A stretch of DNA of 64,000 nucleotides from T3Sed10-241 sp036796255 (GTDB lineage: Bacteria; Bacteroidota; Bacteroidia; Flavobacteriales_D; Cryomorphaceae): positions 62,001 to 126,000 of the forward strand of contig DAIRDH010000001.1 in NCBI GenBank assembly GCA_036796255.1, read 5' to 3'. The notes beneath the pieces are model-generated. The model was not told where the DNA came from, did not search any database, and was given only the letters and a program-made list of their open reading frames with translations. Below, one piece after another: positions 52,950 through 61,012 of the stretch; position 1 is the stretch's first letter, and each line of letters starts with the position of its first letter. A program made the translations under genes and the position numbers.

Positions 52950-53256
52950 CGGCCTGGTGTATCACATGCAGCAAGGTGCGAAATGCAGCCGTCTTGCTGC
53001 CAAATTTATCCTGATGGTCGCGGCGCAGACGCGGTGCAGATTCCAATTCGTATTGTTCGAAGGCTTCCATCGAGCGCGCATAGTATTGCACGCTGTAGGT
53101 TTTGCCGCCTTCTTCTTCGGCCAGTATCCGGGCTATTTTTGCTTCCGCAAAATGGCCTGTAGCGAGCACCTCCGGAAGGTGGGTTTCTTTCATCCACTCG
53201 AGCCAAGCCTCGGCCGCGTCCTCATCCACATTTACGGTAACGTTGTACAATATCAT
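52936..53256 (-). CDS. DUF4286 family protein
   Basis: 106 residues with a ferredoxin-like, antibiotic-monooxygenase-type fold pattern: MILYNVTVNVDEDAAEAWLEWMKETHLPEVL, whose markers are YNVTVNV and W..WM...HLPEVL, then TYSVQYYARSMEAFEQYE. This fits DUF4286, a small protein very often next to rsmA in Bacteroidota. Activity is unknown. It overlaps rsmA by 14 bases and is the first gene of the run. Confidence 0.85.
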   Translation of the reverse strand: MILYNVTVNVDEDAAEAWLEWMKETHLPEVLATGHFAEAKIARILAEEEGGKTYSVQYYARSMEAFEQYELESAPRLRRDHQDKFGSKTAAFRTLLHVIHQADGKG

Positions 53257-53323
53257 GGCTCAAAGATGCCAAAAAAAGACCGATCGAAACTTGGCTTGAT
53301 GGAGCGACTAAGAGTTTTTAACT

Positions 53324-54574
53324 TTGGTGAAATTATTTCCGGTGGACAATCTCAACCCCGTTATCCTCGCAATTCCCATTTTTTTCCTCCTCATGGCGGC
53401 CGAGGTGGTGTATGATTATGTGAAGCAACGCAAGCTATACAGGCTCAGCGATGCCGTGTCTAACATCAGCTGTGGTATCGTGGAGCAGCTTACCGGACTC
53501 TTTGCCAAAATATTTACCGTAGCGGCCTACCATTTTATCTTCGTGAATTTTGCAATCTTCGAGCTTGAAAACACCTGGTATTGGCTGGTGCTGGCATTTT
53601 TGGGTGTTGACTTTTTTTATTATTGGGCCCACAGGATGAGCCATCAGGTCAACTTGTTTTGGTTGGGTCATGTGGTGCATCACCAGAGTGAGGACTACAA
53701 CCTTTCCGTGGCTTTGCGCCAAAGTACCTTTCAGAAAATGTTCACCTTTTACTTCTACTTCCCCATGGCCTTTTTGGGATTCAAAACGGAGTGGTTTGTT
53801 TTGATGGGTGCATTTAACCTCTTGTATCAGTTCTGGATACATACCGAAGTGATAGATAAATTGCCAAAGTGGTTCGAGTATATTTTCAATACTCCGGCCC
53901 ACCACAGGGTGCACCACGGCCGCGATCCGAAGTACATTGACAAGAACCACGCAGGCACCCTGATTATTTGGGACCGCATGTTTGGCACATTCCAGCAAGA
54001 GGAGGAAAGACCAACCTATGGCATTACCACGCCGCTCAACACCTGGAATCCGGTAATGGCCAATGTAAAACCCTTTGTCAATCTATGGAATGAGGTCAAG
54101 GAGGTGCCGGGGCTTGCCAATAAATTTAAGCTTGTGTGGATGCCCCCAGGTTGGTATCCCGCTGAGCTAGGCGGATTTCGACCTCCAAAAGCTATCGATA
54201 GAAACAGTTACACCAAGTTTGATGTCGAAGTTTCGAAAGGATTGAACATATACCTCTTCGTCCAGTACCTGCTCATTTTGGGCATGACTTCTTTCTTTTT
54301 GTTTAATACCGCGGGAATGTCCTGGGCACTGATGGCTTTGATAGCTGGCTTTATTGTGCTGTCAGTCACTTTTCTCGGTATGGTATTCGAAAAAAGAAGT
54401 TTGGCCATTCGGATTGAGTCTCTCCGTTTTGGAATAACCCTGTTACTTGCACTTTACCTCACCTATATCAGTATGATTCCAGCCTTCATTGTTGGACTCG
54501 CGTTTATCGTAGGAGTGCTCTCGGTTTTCATTCTCCAGCGCACCGCTTTCCACCGGGTAGTTCCATTAAAATGA
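53324..54574 (+). CDS. AGMO-like (TMEM195) fatty acid hydroxylase / sterol desaturase family membrane protein
   Basis: 416 residues with about eight membrane helices. The di-iron histidine motifs are complete: HRMSH at 103-107, HVVHH at 116-120, His173 in FNLLYQFWIHTEVI, and HHRVHH at 193-198. As I recall the sequence, the stretch QSEDYNLSVALRQS, the WIHTEVI block and the segment HHGRDPKYIDKN with IIWDRMFGTF match eukaryotic alkylglycerol monooxygenase very closely, and a hydrophobic C-terminal third is present as in AGMO. The enzyme should hydroxylate an ether-lipid carbon. The start is TTG at 53324; GTG at 53327 or 53342 are alternatives, and no in-frame ATG precedes the first helix. It overlaps the next gene by 4 bases. 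Confidence 0.88.
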   Translation: MVKLFPVDNLNPVILAIPIFFLLMAAEVVYDYVKQRKLYRLSDAVSNISCGIVEQLTGLFAKIFTVAAYHFIFVNFAIFELENTWYWLVLAFLGVDFFYYWAHRMSHQVNLFWLGHVVHHQSEDYNLSVALRQSTFQKMFTFYFYFPMAFLGFKTEWFVLMGAFNLLYQFWIHTEVIDKLPKWFEYIFNTPAHHRVHHGRDPKYIDKNHAGTLIIWDRMFGTFQQEEERPTYGITTPLNTWNPVMANVKPFVNLWNEVKEVPGLANKFKLVWMPPGWYPAELGGFRPPKAIDRNSYTKFDVEVSKGLNIYLFVQYLLILGMTSFFLFNTAGMSWALMALIAGFIVLSVTFLGMVFEKRSLAIRIESLRFGITLLLALYLTYISMIPAFIVGLAFIVGVLSVFILQRTAFHRVVPLK

Positions 54575-55314
54575 ACAGGGACGTTTGGTTCACCTTCCTT
54601 TTCATGGTGCTTTTGAGCATCCACGTTTACAGCGGTCAATGGGGCGTACTTGATGTTGAACATGGCGATACTTTTAAGCTGATCACGCAGTTAAGTAAGC
54701 CCACTTTACTACTTACCCTCATTTTTTGGTTGCTAATGGAAATCAGGCAAAGTTGGTCAACCCAGTTTTTCAAATGGATGCTAGCGGGCTTGATTTTTTC
54801 ATTGGGTGGAGATGTCTTGCTGATTTTTCAGGAACTTGATGGACAATACTTTGTTTTAGGACTCACCTCCTTCCTTCTCGCGCATCTCGCATACATTTGG
54901 GCATTTACAAAAACTTACCGCAACGACCACGAAGTGAGTTTGCTGAGGCAGCAGGGCTGGTTACTGGTATTGATCGTTGGCTACGCGGTCTATTTCTTCA
55001 GCAGGATATCACCCAGCTTGGGTGGATATACCGCTCCCGTGATGGCATATACCCTGGTAATAGCTGTCATGGCACTATTGGCTTTCAACAGGTACGGAAA
55101 AGTAAGCTCAGGAAGTTTTTGGTGGGTTGCTGCCGGCGCGGTACTGTTCATGATGTCTGACAGTATTTTGGCGTGGAACAAGTTTGCGGATAGGCTTACA
55201 TACGGCCATGCCTTGATCATGGCCACTTACGGGATGGCTCAATTATACATTACCAAAGGAGCTTTGCTGCAAATACATGATACCCAAAATAGGGATACCA
55301 GGGTGTGCTACTAA
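54571..55314 (+). CDS. YhhN/TMEM86 family membrane protein (lysoplasmalogenase-like)
   Basis: 247 residues with about eight membrane helices. Conserved blocks of the YhhN family are present: SLGGDVLLIF near residue 77, VLGLTSFLLAHLAYIWAF, and the C-terminal GAVLFMMSDSILAWNKF followed by HALIMATYGMAQLYI; the two Asp residues in the GD and SD motifs are thought to be catalytic. Mammalian TMEM86 proteins and some bacterial members hydrolyse the vinyl-ether bond of lysoplasmalogens. Its start overlaps the AGMO-like gene by 4 bases (ATGA), linking two ether-lipid enzymes. Substrate is inferred. Confidence 0.88.
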   Translation: MNRDVWFTFLFMVLLSIHVYSGQWGVLDVEHGDTFKLITQLSKPTLLLTLIFWLLMEIRQSWSTQFFKWMLAGLIFSLGGDVLLIFQELDGQYFVLGLTSFLLAHLAYIWAFTKTYRNDHEVSLLRQQGWLLVLIVGYAVYFFSRISPSLGGYTAPVMAYTLVIAVMALLAFNRYGKVSSGSFWWVAAGAVLFMMSDSILAWNKFADRLTYGHALIMATYGMAQLYITKGALLQIHDTQNRDTRVCY

Positions 55315-55429
55315 CTTTTTATTGCCGGTTTATATTGGTTGCCGCTGCGGTCTGCCATCTTCTTGGTATCTAGAAGCAACTTAAAGACATCATTTACGTC
55401 AATTATATTTTATTTAAACTGATTATCAG

Positions 55430-55450
55430 ATTTATACGATCCGTATAAAT
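55430..55450. promoter_or_regulatory. Perfect palindrome, candidate operator of the fusion-protein/VTC/DUF4956 cassette
   Basis: ATTTATACG at 55430-55438 and CGTATAAAT at 55442-55450 are exact inverted copies separated by three bases (ATC). The site lies 22 bases upstream of a consensus -7 box and 70 bases before the TTG start of the cassette. It ends near where a -33 element would be, consistent with a dimeric activator or a repressor site. The rest of this 206-base gap holds no gene that I can see. Confidence 0.5.
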
Positions 55451-55472
55451 TAGCAGAATATGAATAAATTGT

Positions 55473-55480
55473 TAAATTTG
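55473..55480 (+). promoter_or_regulatory. Candidate -7 box of the fusion-protein/VTC/DUF4956 cassette
   Basis: TAAATTTG fits TAnnTTTG exactly, 40 bases before the first start codon of the cassette. No TTG sits at -33; the palindrome lies there instead. Confidence 0.45.
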
Positions 55481-55520
55481 TTGCAACATCGTCTTACAGG
55501 TTTGCACTGATTCTTTTGCC

Positions 55521-56582
55521 TTGTCCAGAAAAAAAATCAACCTGTCCATCGTGGCAGTCCTTCTTCTAGTTTTCTTGATCGCCTCTGCGTTTATTCAGGT
55601 GCCGTATAAAATTAAAGGTAAAGCTATGTCCTTACCTGGTACTGAGTATAGCCTGATCCGTTCCGTTGATGGCAATCTGGTTTCATCTCATATAGACCAT
55701 GTGCACAATGCGGTAAATGATTTCAATGTTACTGAATTTCAGCGTGGTGATGTGGTTGCTTTTCGATTAAACGATGGGCTTATTGAGCGCAGGTCTGTAT
55801 CAAAAGGGGACACCTTGGGGTTTATTTTATCCAACGAGGAGCAGCGCAATCTAATTCAACTCCAAGGCCAACTTGATGTGCTCAATGCCGAACTGGAATT
55901 TTTCACAACCGGGCAGAAGCCTGAGGATGTCATGCTCGCTAAAGAGGCCTGGCAGCTTGCCACCCAAGAGCTCCGCACACAGGAGAAGCTCATGAACAGA
56001 ACCAGAACGTTGATATCGGATGGTGTTATCTCAACACAGGAGTTTGAAATCGAAGAGAACCAACTTAAAGTAAAGCAGCTTGAAGAGAAAATAGCAGAAG
56101 CCAACTATCTCAGCGTTACTACAGGCGAGAAACCAGAACAAGAAAAGTTGATTCGGGCGAGGATTGATGCCTTGCGCATGCAGACAGCCCAAATTGAAAA
56201 CCGTCTCAACTTTTTCACCATCACGGCTCCTTTTTCTGGTAAAATTAATTTTCCACGCAACCCAGCTGAAAAAGGAACCATACTTACACTTACAGATACG
56301 TCGATAGTCGTAGGTGTAATGCCAGTGCGTCTGGAAGAGTATGCATATGTAAGTCCAGGTCAGCAGGCGGCTGTTGACGACCGGCAAGGCGAGGTGGTTT
56401 CGATTGAAGATGTCATACATTTCGTAGACAACAGACAAGCGTTTTTTGTAACGATCATCTGGCCCTTTACTGAAGAGATTCGAATTGGCAGCCTGATGGA
56501 AGTAGAAATCGAAAGTGATACCATTTCCTTAATGCAGCTTTTTTTGCGCAGGTTCACTAACAATGCCATACGGAATAGCTGA
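55521..56582 (+). CDS. HlyD-like membrane fusion protein
   Basis: 353 residues starting at a TTG that gives a good anchor (MSRKKINLSIVAVLLLVFL). The periplasmic part has the split barrel-sandwich halves (LIRSVDGNLVSSHID, and FFTITAPFSGKINFPRNPAEKG, a classic fusion-protein motif) around a long coiled coil (about 110-220: QLQGQLDVLNAELEFF, ENQLKVKQLEEKIAEA). A short C-terminal beta region and a final helix follow. It normally couples an inner-membrane transporter to an outer-membrane channel, but neither an ABC transporter nor a TolC-like gene is adjacent. Its stop overlaps the VTC gene start by one base (TGATG), so the two act together. Confidence 0.85.
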   Translation: MSRKKINLSIVAVLLLVFLIASAFIQVPYKIKGKAMSLPGTEYSLIRSVDGNLVSSHIDHVHNAVNDFNVTEFQRGDVVAFRLNDGLIERRSVSKGDTLGFILSNEEQRNLIQLQGQLDVLNAELEFFTTGQKPEDVMLAKEAWQLATQELRTQEKLMNRTRTLISDGVISTQEFEIEENQLKVKQLEEKIAEANYLSVTTGEKPEQEKLIRARIDALRMQTAQIENRLNFFTITAPFSGKINFPRNPAEKGTILTLTDTSIVVGVMPVRLEEYAYVSPGQQAAVDDRQGEVVSIEDVIHFVDNRQAFFVTIIWPFTEEIRIGSLMEVEIESDTISLMQLFLRRFTNNAIRNS

Positions 56583-57328
56583 TGTACAGATATGAAAGAA
56601 AATATTTGGTCGCAAATGAGCACCTTGATGCGCTAAGAAAGCGCATCACTCCGTTCATGCGACCCGATAGTTATGCTGTTGACAACGGGAATGGCATCTG
56701 CCAATATACTGTTAGAAGCATCTATTATGATACACCTGCATTTAATTGTCTTTATGAAAAGTGGGAAGGGCTTGAGGTGCGAAAGAAGCTGCGCATCAGG
56801 GGATATGATTTATGCACCGACGACAGCCAGGTATTTCTGGAAGTCAAACGAAAACGAGGGAATAGAATATCGAAAACCAGGGGACAAGTTCCGTATTGTA
56901 AACTCGATGATTTTTTGACTTATGGTTTGCCAGTTGGCAAAGAAAATGGACTCAGCGGTCAAAGTGAGACCGATGCCAAACGCTTCCTTTACAATATGCA
57001 CCGCTACGCATACCGCCCTGTTAATTTGATTGTCTATGACAGGGAACCTTTCATGGGTAAGTTTGAGCCGGGTTTGAGAATTACTTTTGACAAAAATGTG
57101 AAGGCACGGATGTGGCCTTCGACGAAAGATTTATTTAAAGACTCAGGTTTGGCAATGGTTTGGAAAAACAGTTTTGTACTTGAAGTTAAATACGGTGGAG
57201 AGAAAATGCCTAGCTGGATTAGAAGTGTGATTCAAGAATATGCATTGAGGCATGAAGCATTGTCTAAGTTTGCCGTGCCATTTTCTGAAAAAGACATTTC
57301 AGCTTACAATCTAAAACTAGGAGCCTGA
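56582..57328 (+). CDS. VTC-domain protein (putative polyphosphate polymerase)
   Basis: 248 residues forming a single VTC triphosphate-tunnel domain. Conserved charged positions of yeast Vtc4 can be matched: ERK at 5-7 (YRYERKYLV), Arg71 and Arg73 (KLRIRGYD), Glu87 and Lys89 (FLEVKRK), Arg154 (VYDREPF), Arg166 (GLRITFD), Glu201 and Lys203 (VLEVKYG), and SKF at 228-230. All are intact, so nucleotide binding and polyphosphate synthesis are plausible, although bacterial VTC activity is not established. It has no membrane helix and presumably docks on DUF4956. It overlaps the fusion-protein gene by one base and lies one base before DUF4956. Confidence 0.88.
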   Translation: MYRYERKYLVANEHLDALRKRITPFMRPDSYAVDNGNGICQYTVRSIYYDTPAFNCLYEKWEGLEVRKKLRIRGYDLCTDDSQVFLEVKRKRGNRISKTRGQVPYCKLDDFLTYGLPVGKENGLSGQSETDAKRFLYNMHRYAYRPVNLIVYDREPFMGKFEPGLRITFDKNVKARMWPSTKDLFKDSGLAMVWKNSFVLEVKYGGEKMPSWIRSVIQEYALRHEALSKFAVPFSEKDISAYNLKLGA

Positions 57329-57329
57329 A

Positions 57330-58004
57330 ATGGTCAATGAGTTCCAAAATTTCTTTCAATTTGCCTTAAGTCCTGAAGAGGCCTTGCTCAATCTTGTAGC
57401 TGCACTGCTTTGTGGCATCTTTATCGGAATCCTATACAGAAGTACTTATTCAGGGATCAGCTATTCTGGCAATTACGTGGTATCACTTGTTATGCTAACG
57501 ATGATCACCGCATTGGTAATTATGGTGATAGGCAACAATCTTGCCCGTGCTTTTGGGCTTGTGGGTGCCATGTCTATTATCCGATTTCGCACCGCGGTGA
57601 AGGATACCCAAGACATCATGTTCATCTTTTTCGCTCTTGCGGCGGGACTGGCATCCGGCGCCGGAATGCATCTCATCTCGGCTGTGGGCACCTTGTTTAT
57701 TGGCGTAGTTGTATACATCGCTTCACTGCTCAATGAAGCTACTCCAGCGAGCAAAGAGTACCTTGTGCAATTGGTCTACAAAAACGCTGAAGAGCCGGAG
57801 CGGGAGCTTTTTCGCGTATTTAGAAAGTACTGCTCAAAGTACAAACTGGTCAATATTAAGTCTATTGGTGAGCCCGGTGAAAATCTGAAAGAATATGCCT
57901 ATTATGTGGTGCTGAAGAGCCAGCGCCGCAGTGCTGAATTTAGCAATCAATTGAATTCTCTTCCACATGTGCACAGTATCAACGTGTTTTTTGACCAGGG
58001 CTGA
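57330..58004 (+). CDS. DUF4956 integral membrane protein
   Basis: 224 residues. Four or five helices occupy the first 140 residues (LVAALLCGIFIGILY; YVVSLVMLTMITALVIMVIG; IFFALAAGLASGAGMHLISA). The family signature ARAFGLVGAMSIIRFRTAVKD (loop with RFR and KD) is conserved, shown here by GLVGAMSIIRFRTAVKD. A C-terminal cytoplasmic domain of about 80 residues follows. DUF4956 proteins are regularly encoded beside VTC-domain proteins, so it is probably their membrane partner, possibly the polyphosphate channel. It lies one base after the VTC gene and overlaps the lipoprotein gene by 14 bases if that starts at the TTG at 57991. Confidence 0.88.
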   Translation: MVNEFQNFFQFALSPEEALLNLVAALLCGIFIGILYRSTYSGISYSGNYVVSLVMLTMITALVIMVIGNNLARAFGLVGAMSIIRFRTAVKDTQDIMFIFFALAAGLASGAGMHLISAVGTLFIGVVVYIASLLNEATPASKEYLVQLVYKNAEEPERELFRVFRKYCSKYKLVNIKSIGEPGENLKEYAYYVVLKSQRRSAEFSNQLNSLPHVHSINVFFDQG

Positions 58005-58965
58005 GAGGGTGCCATTGCTTGTAATTGCGTTGCTGTCGGCTTTAGCACTTTGCTCATGTGGCGATGATGATGAGGCCAGGGTGCAGTGCAATGATCCCTT
58101 TGCGGTAAATTTTGACCCCAATGCCAGCACCAATGAGGCTTGTTTGTACCCTGGCAGTATAAGGCAAGTGACCACCTTGACGGATCTGCCTTCCAGCATG
58201 GGAGAAATTTCAGGGCTGGCGCCCTACGGAGACTTGCTCATTGGCCACAACGACCGCGGAAATCCACCCAATTTGTTTGTCTTTGATAAAGCAGATGGCG
58301 CGGTTAGCTATACGATGAATGTAACAAACCGATCAAACAGTGATTGGGAAGACTTGGCATACAATGAGAATTATCTTTTCATTGGTGATATGGGCAACAA
58401 TGACGGGAACCGCACCAACCTGGCCATACACAGGGTGCCATGGAGCAATTTCAATCCCGAGTCAAGCACTGATTTGCAGGCCGATGCCTCCCTGGCATTT
58501 AGCTATCCCGAACAAACCCAATTCAATCAGGCTGATCACAATTTCGATTGTGAGGCCATCTTTTATTGGGGGGATCACATCTACCTCTTTACAAAGAACA
58601 GACTGGACCGGCGCAGCAATTTATACCGCATTTCAGCTCAACCTGGCCCGGCACAATTCGCTGAGCTCTTAGGAGGCTTCAATTCGAGCGGCCGAATTAC
58701 CGGCGCTGATTTAAACGAGGATGGCAGCTTGCTGGCCTTAATGGGATACAACCGCAATGGAAATTGCTTTGTGTGGAAATTTTCAGAGTTTCCCTTGGGT
58801 GACTTTCTATCAGGACGCAAGGAGCAGTACATTTTGGGGCCATTTTCTACTTTTGGCCAAATGGAAAGTATTCTTTTTGAAAATGACAGCACGCTTTACA
58901 TCGCTAGTGAAGCCGTATCAGAACTTGGATTGCCTCCCCGGCTTTTCCGGCTCGACGGTTTTTAA
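57991..58965 (+). CDS. Propeller-like lipoprotein with a marine-Bacteroidota Cys motif
   Basis: 324 residues. A basic n-region (TRAER) and hydrophobic core lead to a lipobox LCSC (Cys23) followed by GDDDE. The mature N-terminus contains QCNDPFAVNFDPNASTNEAC, a single copy of the CxDPxAxNYxPxA..C motif that repeats in many marine Bacteroidota surface proteins. The rest has propeller-like markers: HNDRGNPPNLFVFD, SDWEDLAY and LFIGDMGNN, then repeating strands to the C-terminus. It is weakly like the 'esterase-like activity of phytase' family, but this is unproven. The start at TTG 57991 gives a better signal peptide than GTG 58009, which directly follows the DUF4956 stop. Function is unknown. 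Confidence 0.75.
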   Translation: MTRAERVPLLVIALLSALALCSCGDDDEARVQCNDPFAVNFDPNASTNEACLYPGSIRQVTTLTDLPSSMGEISGLAPYGDLLIGHNDRGNPPNLFVFDKADGAVSYTMNVTNRSNSDWEDLAYNENYLFIGDMGNNDGNRTNLAIHRVPWSNFNPESSTDLQADASLAFSYPEQTQFNQADHNFDCEAIFYWGDHIYLFTKNRLDRRSNLYRISAQPGPAQFAELLGGFNSSGRITGADLNEDGSLLALMGYNRNGNCFVWKFSEFPLGDFLSGRKEQYILGPFSTFGQMESILFENDSTLYIASEAVSELGLPPRLFRLDGF

Positions 58966-58979
58966 ATACGCTGTCTACC

Positions 58980-60881
58980 TCAGTCCAATGCTGTCAAGCT
59001 CTCAGAAGCTTCCTCCCAGTCAGCCAGTTTGCGCTCCAGCTTGGATTCCAACTGACTTGTAGTAAGTTGATGGCTTTGAACCTCCTTGGCATTCGAATAG
59101 TCTAGGTCCTTGCCTTTCGCTTTGTGGTCTTCAAGCTGAGCTTCAAGTTTTTCCACTTCTTTCTCAAGGGCCGAAATGCGTTTAGATAGCTGCCATTTCT
59201 CCTTCTCATTCCCACCTTTGGGCTTTTCAACGGCCTGGTTTTGCTTCTTCTCATATTCAAAGGCTTTGATGGAAGCGGCTTGCTTGAGCTCAAGAAATTC
59301 GGCAATGTCGCCGGGAAACACAGACATCACACCATCTTTTATCTCCATCACATTCTTTGTGAGGCCTTTGAGAAAGTCCCTGTCGTGAGATACTACCAGT
59401 AGGGTACCATCAAATTGCTGAAGGGCTGTTTTGAGCACATCCTTCGCGCGCATGTCGAGGTGATTGGTCGGCTCATCGAGTATCACGAAGTTGTATTCGT
59501 GCAGCAAGAGCTTACACAGAGCGAGCCTTGCACGTTCGCCGCCCGACAGTACTTTTACTTTCTTAAATACATCGTCGCCTTGGAACATAAAGGCACCGAG
59601 TAAGGTGCGGATGTGCTTGCGGTAATCACCTGTGGCTTCATTGTCGATCACATCGTGCACGGTAAGCTCGGGTGGCAGCTCCTCGCTTTGGTTTTGGCTG
59701 TAATAGCCCAGATTGACGTTGTAGCCAAGCTCGCATTCGCCCTTATATGCAGTAAGGCCTGCGATGACCTTGGTCAGGGTAGTTTTACCTACGCCATTTT
59801 TGCCCAGAAGGGCCACGCGCTCTCCACGTGCAATTTCAAAATTGAGTCCGCCAAATACTTTTTTGTCACCGTAGTCTTTTGACAAGTTCTCTGCATTGAC
59901 AACTATTTTTCCCGAACGGGGCGCAGGCCTGAACCGGAAGCTGAAGGATGAGTTCTCCTCATCATCTACTTCCACGAGGTCCATCTTGTCGAGCTTCTTG
60001 ATTAAGCTTTGTGCAAACGATGCCTTGCTGCTTTTCGCCCTGAACTTGTTGATAAGCAGTTCGGTTTGTTTTATCTCCCGGTCCTGGTTCTTTTTTGCTT
60101 CAAGCTGCCTCTGAATCACTTCTTTTCTCAACTCCACAAAGCGGGTGTAAGATGCGGGGTAGTCATAGGCTTTGCCATTGACAAGCTCCAATGTACGGTT
60201 GGTCACCTGATCGAGAAATTCGCGGTCGTGGGAGATAAGCAGCACCGCTCCGGGTTGAATTTTAAGGTACTTCTCAAGCCACTGAACCGACTCCATGTCG
60301 AGGTGGTTGGTAGGCTCATCGAGTAGTATCAGGTTGGGCTTTTTCAAGAGAATCTTAGCCAATGCCACACGCATTTTCCAACCTCCACTGAAGGTGTTCA
60401 AGGGCTTTTCGAAATCTTCGCGGGTGAATCCAAGGCCCAGCAACACCCGCTCCACTTCTTCAGCCTGTGTGTTGACATCGTAAATACCCAATTGTACAGA
60501 TACCCTGTTGAGGTCTTCAGCGAGGTTCATGTAGCCCTCACTTTCGTAGTCCGTGCGACGCTCAAGCTCCATGCTGAGGCGGTCCATTTCTTTCTCCAGC
60601 GCGCGCGCCTCTTCAAAAGCGGTCATCACTTCATTGTACACGGAGAGGGTGGAGTGGAAGTCGAGGTCTTGAGGAAGGTAGCCAAGGGTAAAGTCCTTAG
60701 GCTTAATCACGGTGCCTTCGTTGGGCTTGATGGCACCGAGGATGATCTTGAGAAAGGTGGATTTACCAGCACCGTTTTTGCCGACAAGCCCTACTTTATC
60801 ATTCTCACCGATAAACACGGAAATTCCATCAAAGAGAACCCTTTCGGCAAAAGCCAACTGTAAATTTTCAACCTTGAGCAT
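58980..60881 (-). CDS. ABC-F family ATPase (Uup/EttA/YbiT-like)
   Basis: 633 residues, two ABC domains and no membrane helix. Walker A is GLVGKNGAGKSTFLKI (domain 1) and ALLGKNGVGKTTL (domain 2). The signatures are TFSGGWKMRVALAK and LSGGERARLALCK, with Walker B and linker LILLDEPTNHLDMESV and VILDEPTNHLDM. A C-terminal coiled coil of Uup type ends the protein (RISALEKEVEKLEAQLEDH). ABC-F proteins act on the ribosome as translation factors or in antibiotic resistance. This one is probably a housekeeping factor. It lies between convergent neighbours and is transcribed leftward after gldN. Confidence 0.94.
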   Translation of the reverse strand: MLKVENLQLAFAERVLFDGISVFIGENDKVGLVGKNGAGKSTFLKIILGAIKPNEGTVIKPKDFTLGYLPQDLDFHSTLSVYNEVMTAFEEARALEKEMDRLSMELERRTDYESEGYMNLAEDLNRVSVQLGIYDVNTQAEEVERVLLGLGFTREDFEKPLNTFSGGWKMRVALAKILLKKPNLILLDEPTNHLDMESVQWLEKYLKIQPGAVLLISHDREFLDQVTNRTLELVNGKAYDYPASYTRFVELRKEVIQRQLEAKKNQDREIKQTELLINKFRAKSSKASFAQSLIKKLDKMDLVEVDDEENSSFSFRFRPAPRSGKIVVNAENLSKDYGDKKVFGGLNFEIARGERVALLGKNGVGKTTLTKVIAGLTAYKGECELGYNVNLGYYSQNQSEELPPELTVHDVIDNEATGDYRKHIRTLLGAFMFQGDDVFKKVKVLSGGERARLALCKLLLHEYNFVILDEPTNHLDMRAKDVLKTALQQFDGTLLVVSHDRDFLKGLTKNVMEIKDGVMSVFPGDIAEFLELKQAASIKAFEYEKKQNQAVEKPKGGNEKEKWQLSKRISALEKEVEKLEAQLEDHKAKGKDLDYSNAKEVQSHQLTTSQLESKLERKLADWEEASESLTALD

Positions 60882-60960
60882 GTGAATCTATTTTTCCCGC
60901 AAAGGGGAAGATTATTGGGCTGCAAAGGTAAAGATTGAAGACCACAAGTACTGTGAATAA

Positions 60961-60990
60961 ATAAAAAAGGGGAACCTTAAGTTCCCCTTT
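60961..60990 (-). terminator. Rho-independent terminator of the gldLMN run
   Basis: On the minus strand AAAGGGGAAC (60990-60981) pairs with GTTCCCCTTT (60975-60966) across a 5-base loop and is followed by a T-rich tract. It lies 22 bases after the gldN stop. Confidence 0.85.
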
Positions 60991-61012
60991 GTAAATTTTG
61001 ATCAGAATGAGG

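Noticed and set aside
55521..56582. A complete tripartite efflux or type I secretion system
   Set aside because: Only the fusion protein is present; no ABC or RND pump and no TolC-like channel gene is adjacent.
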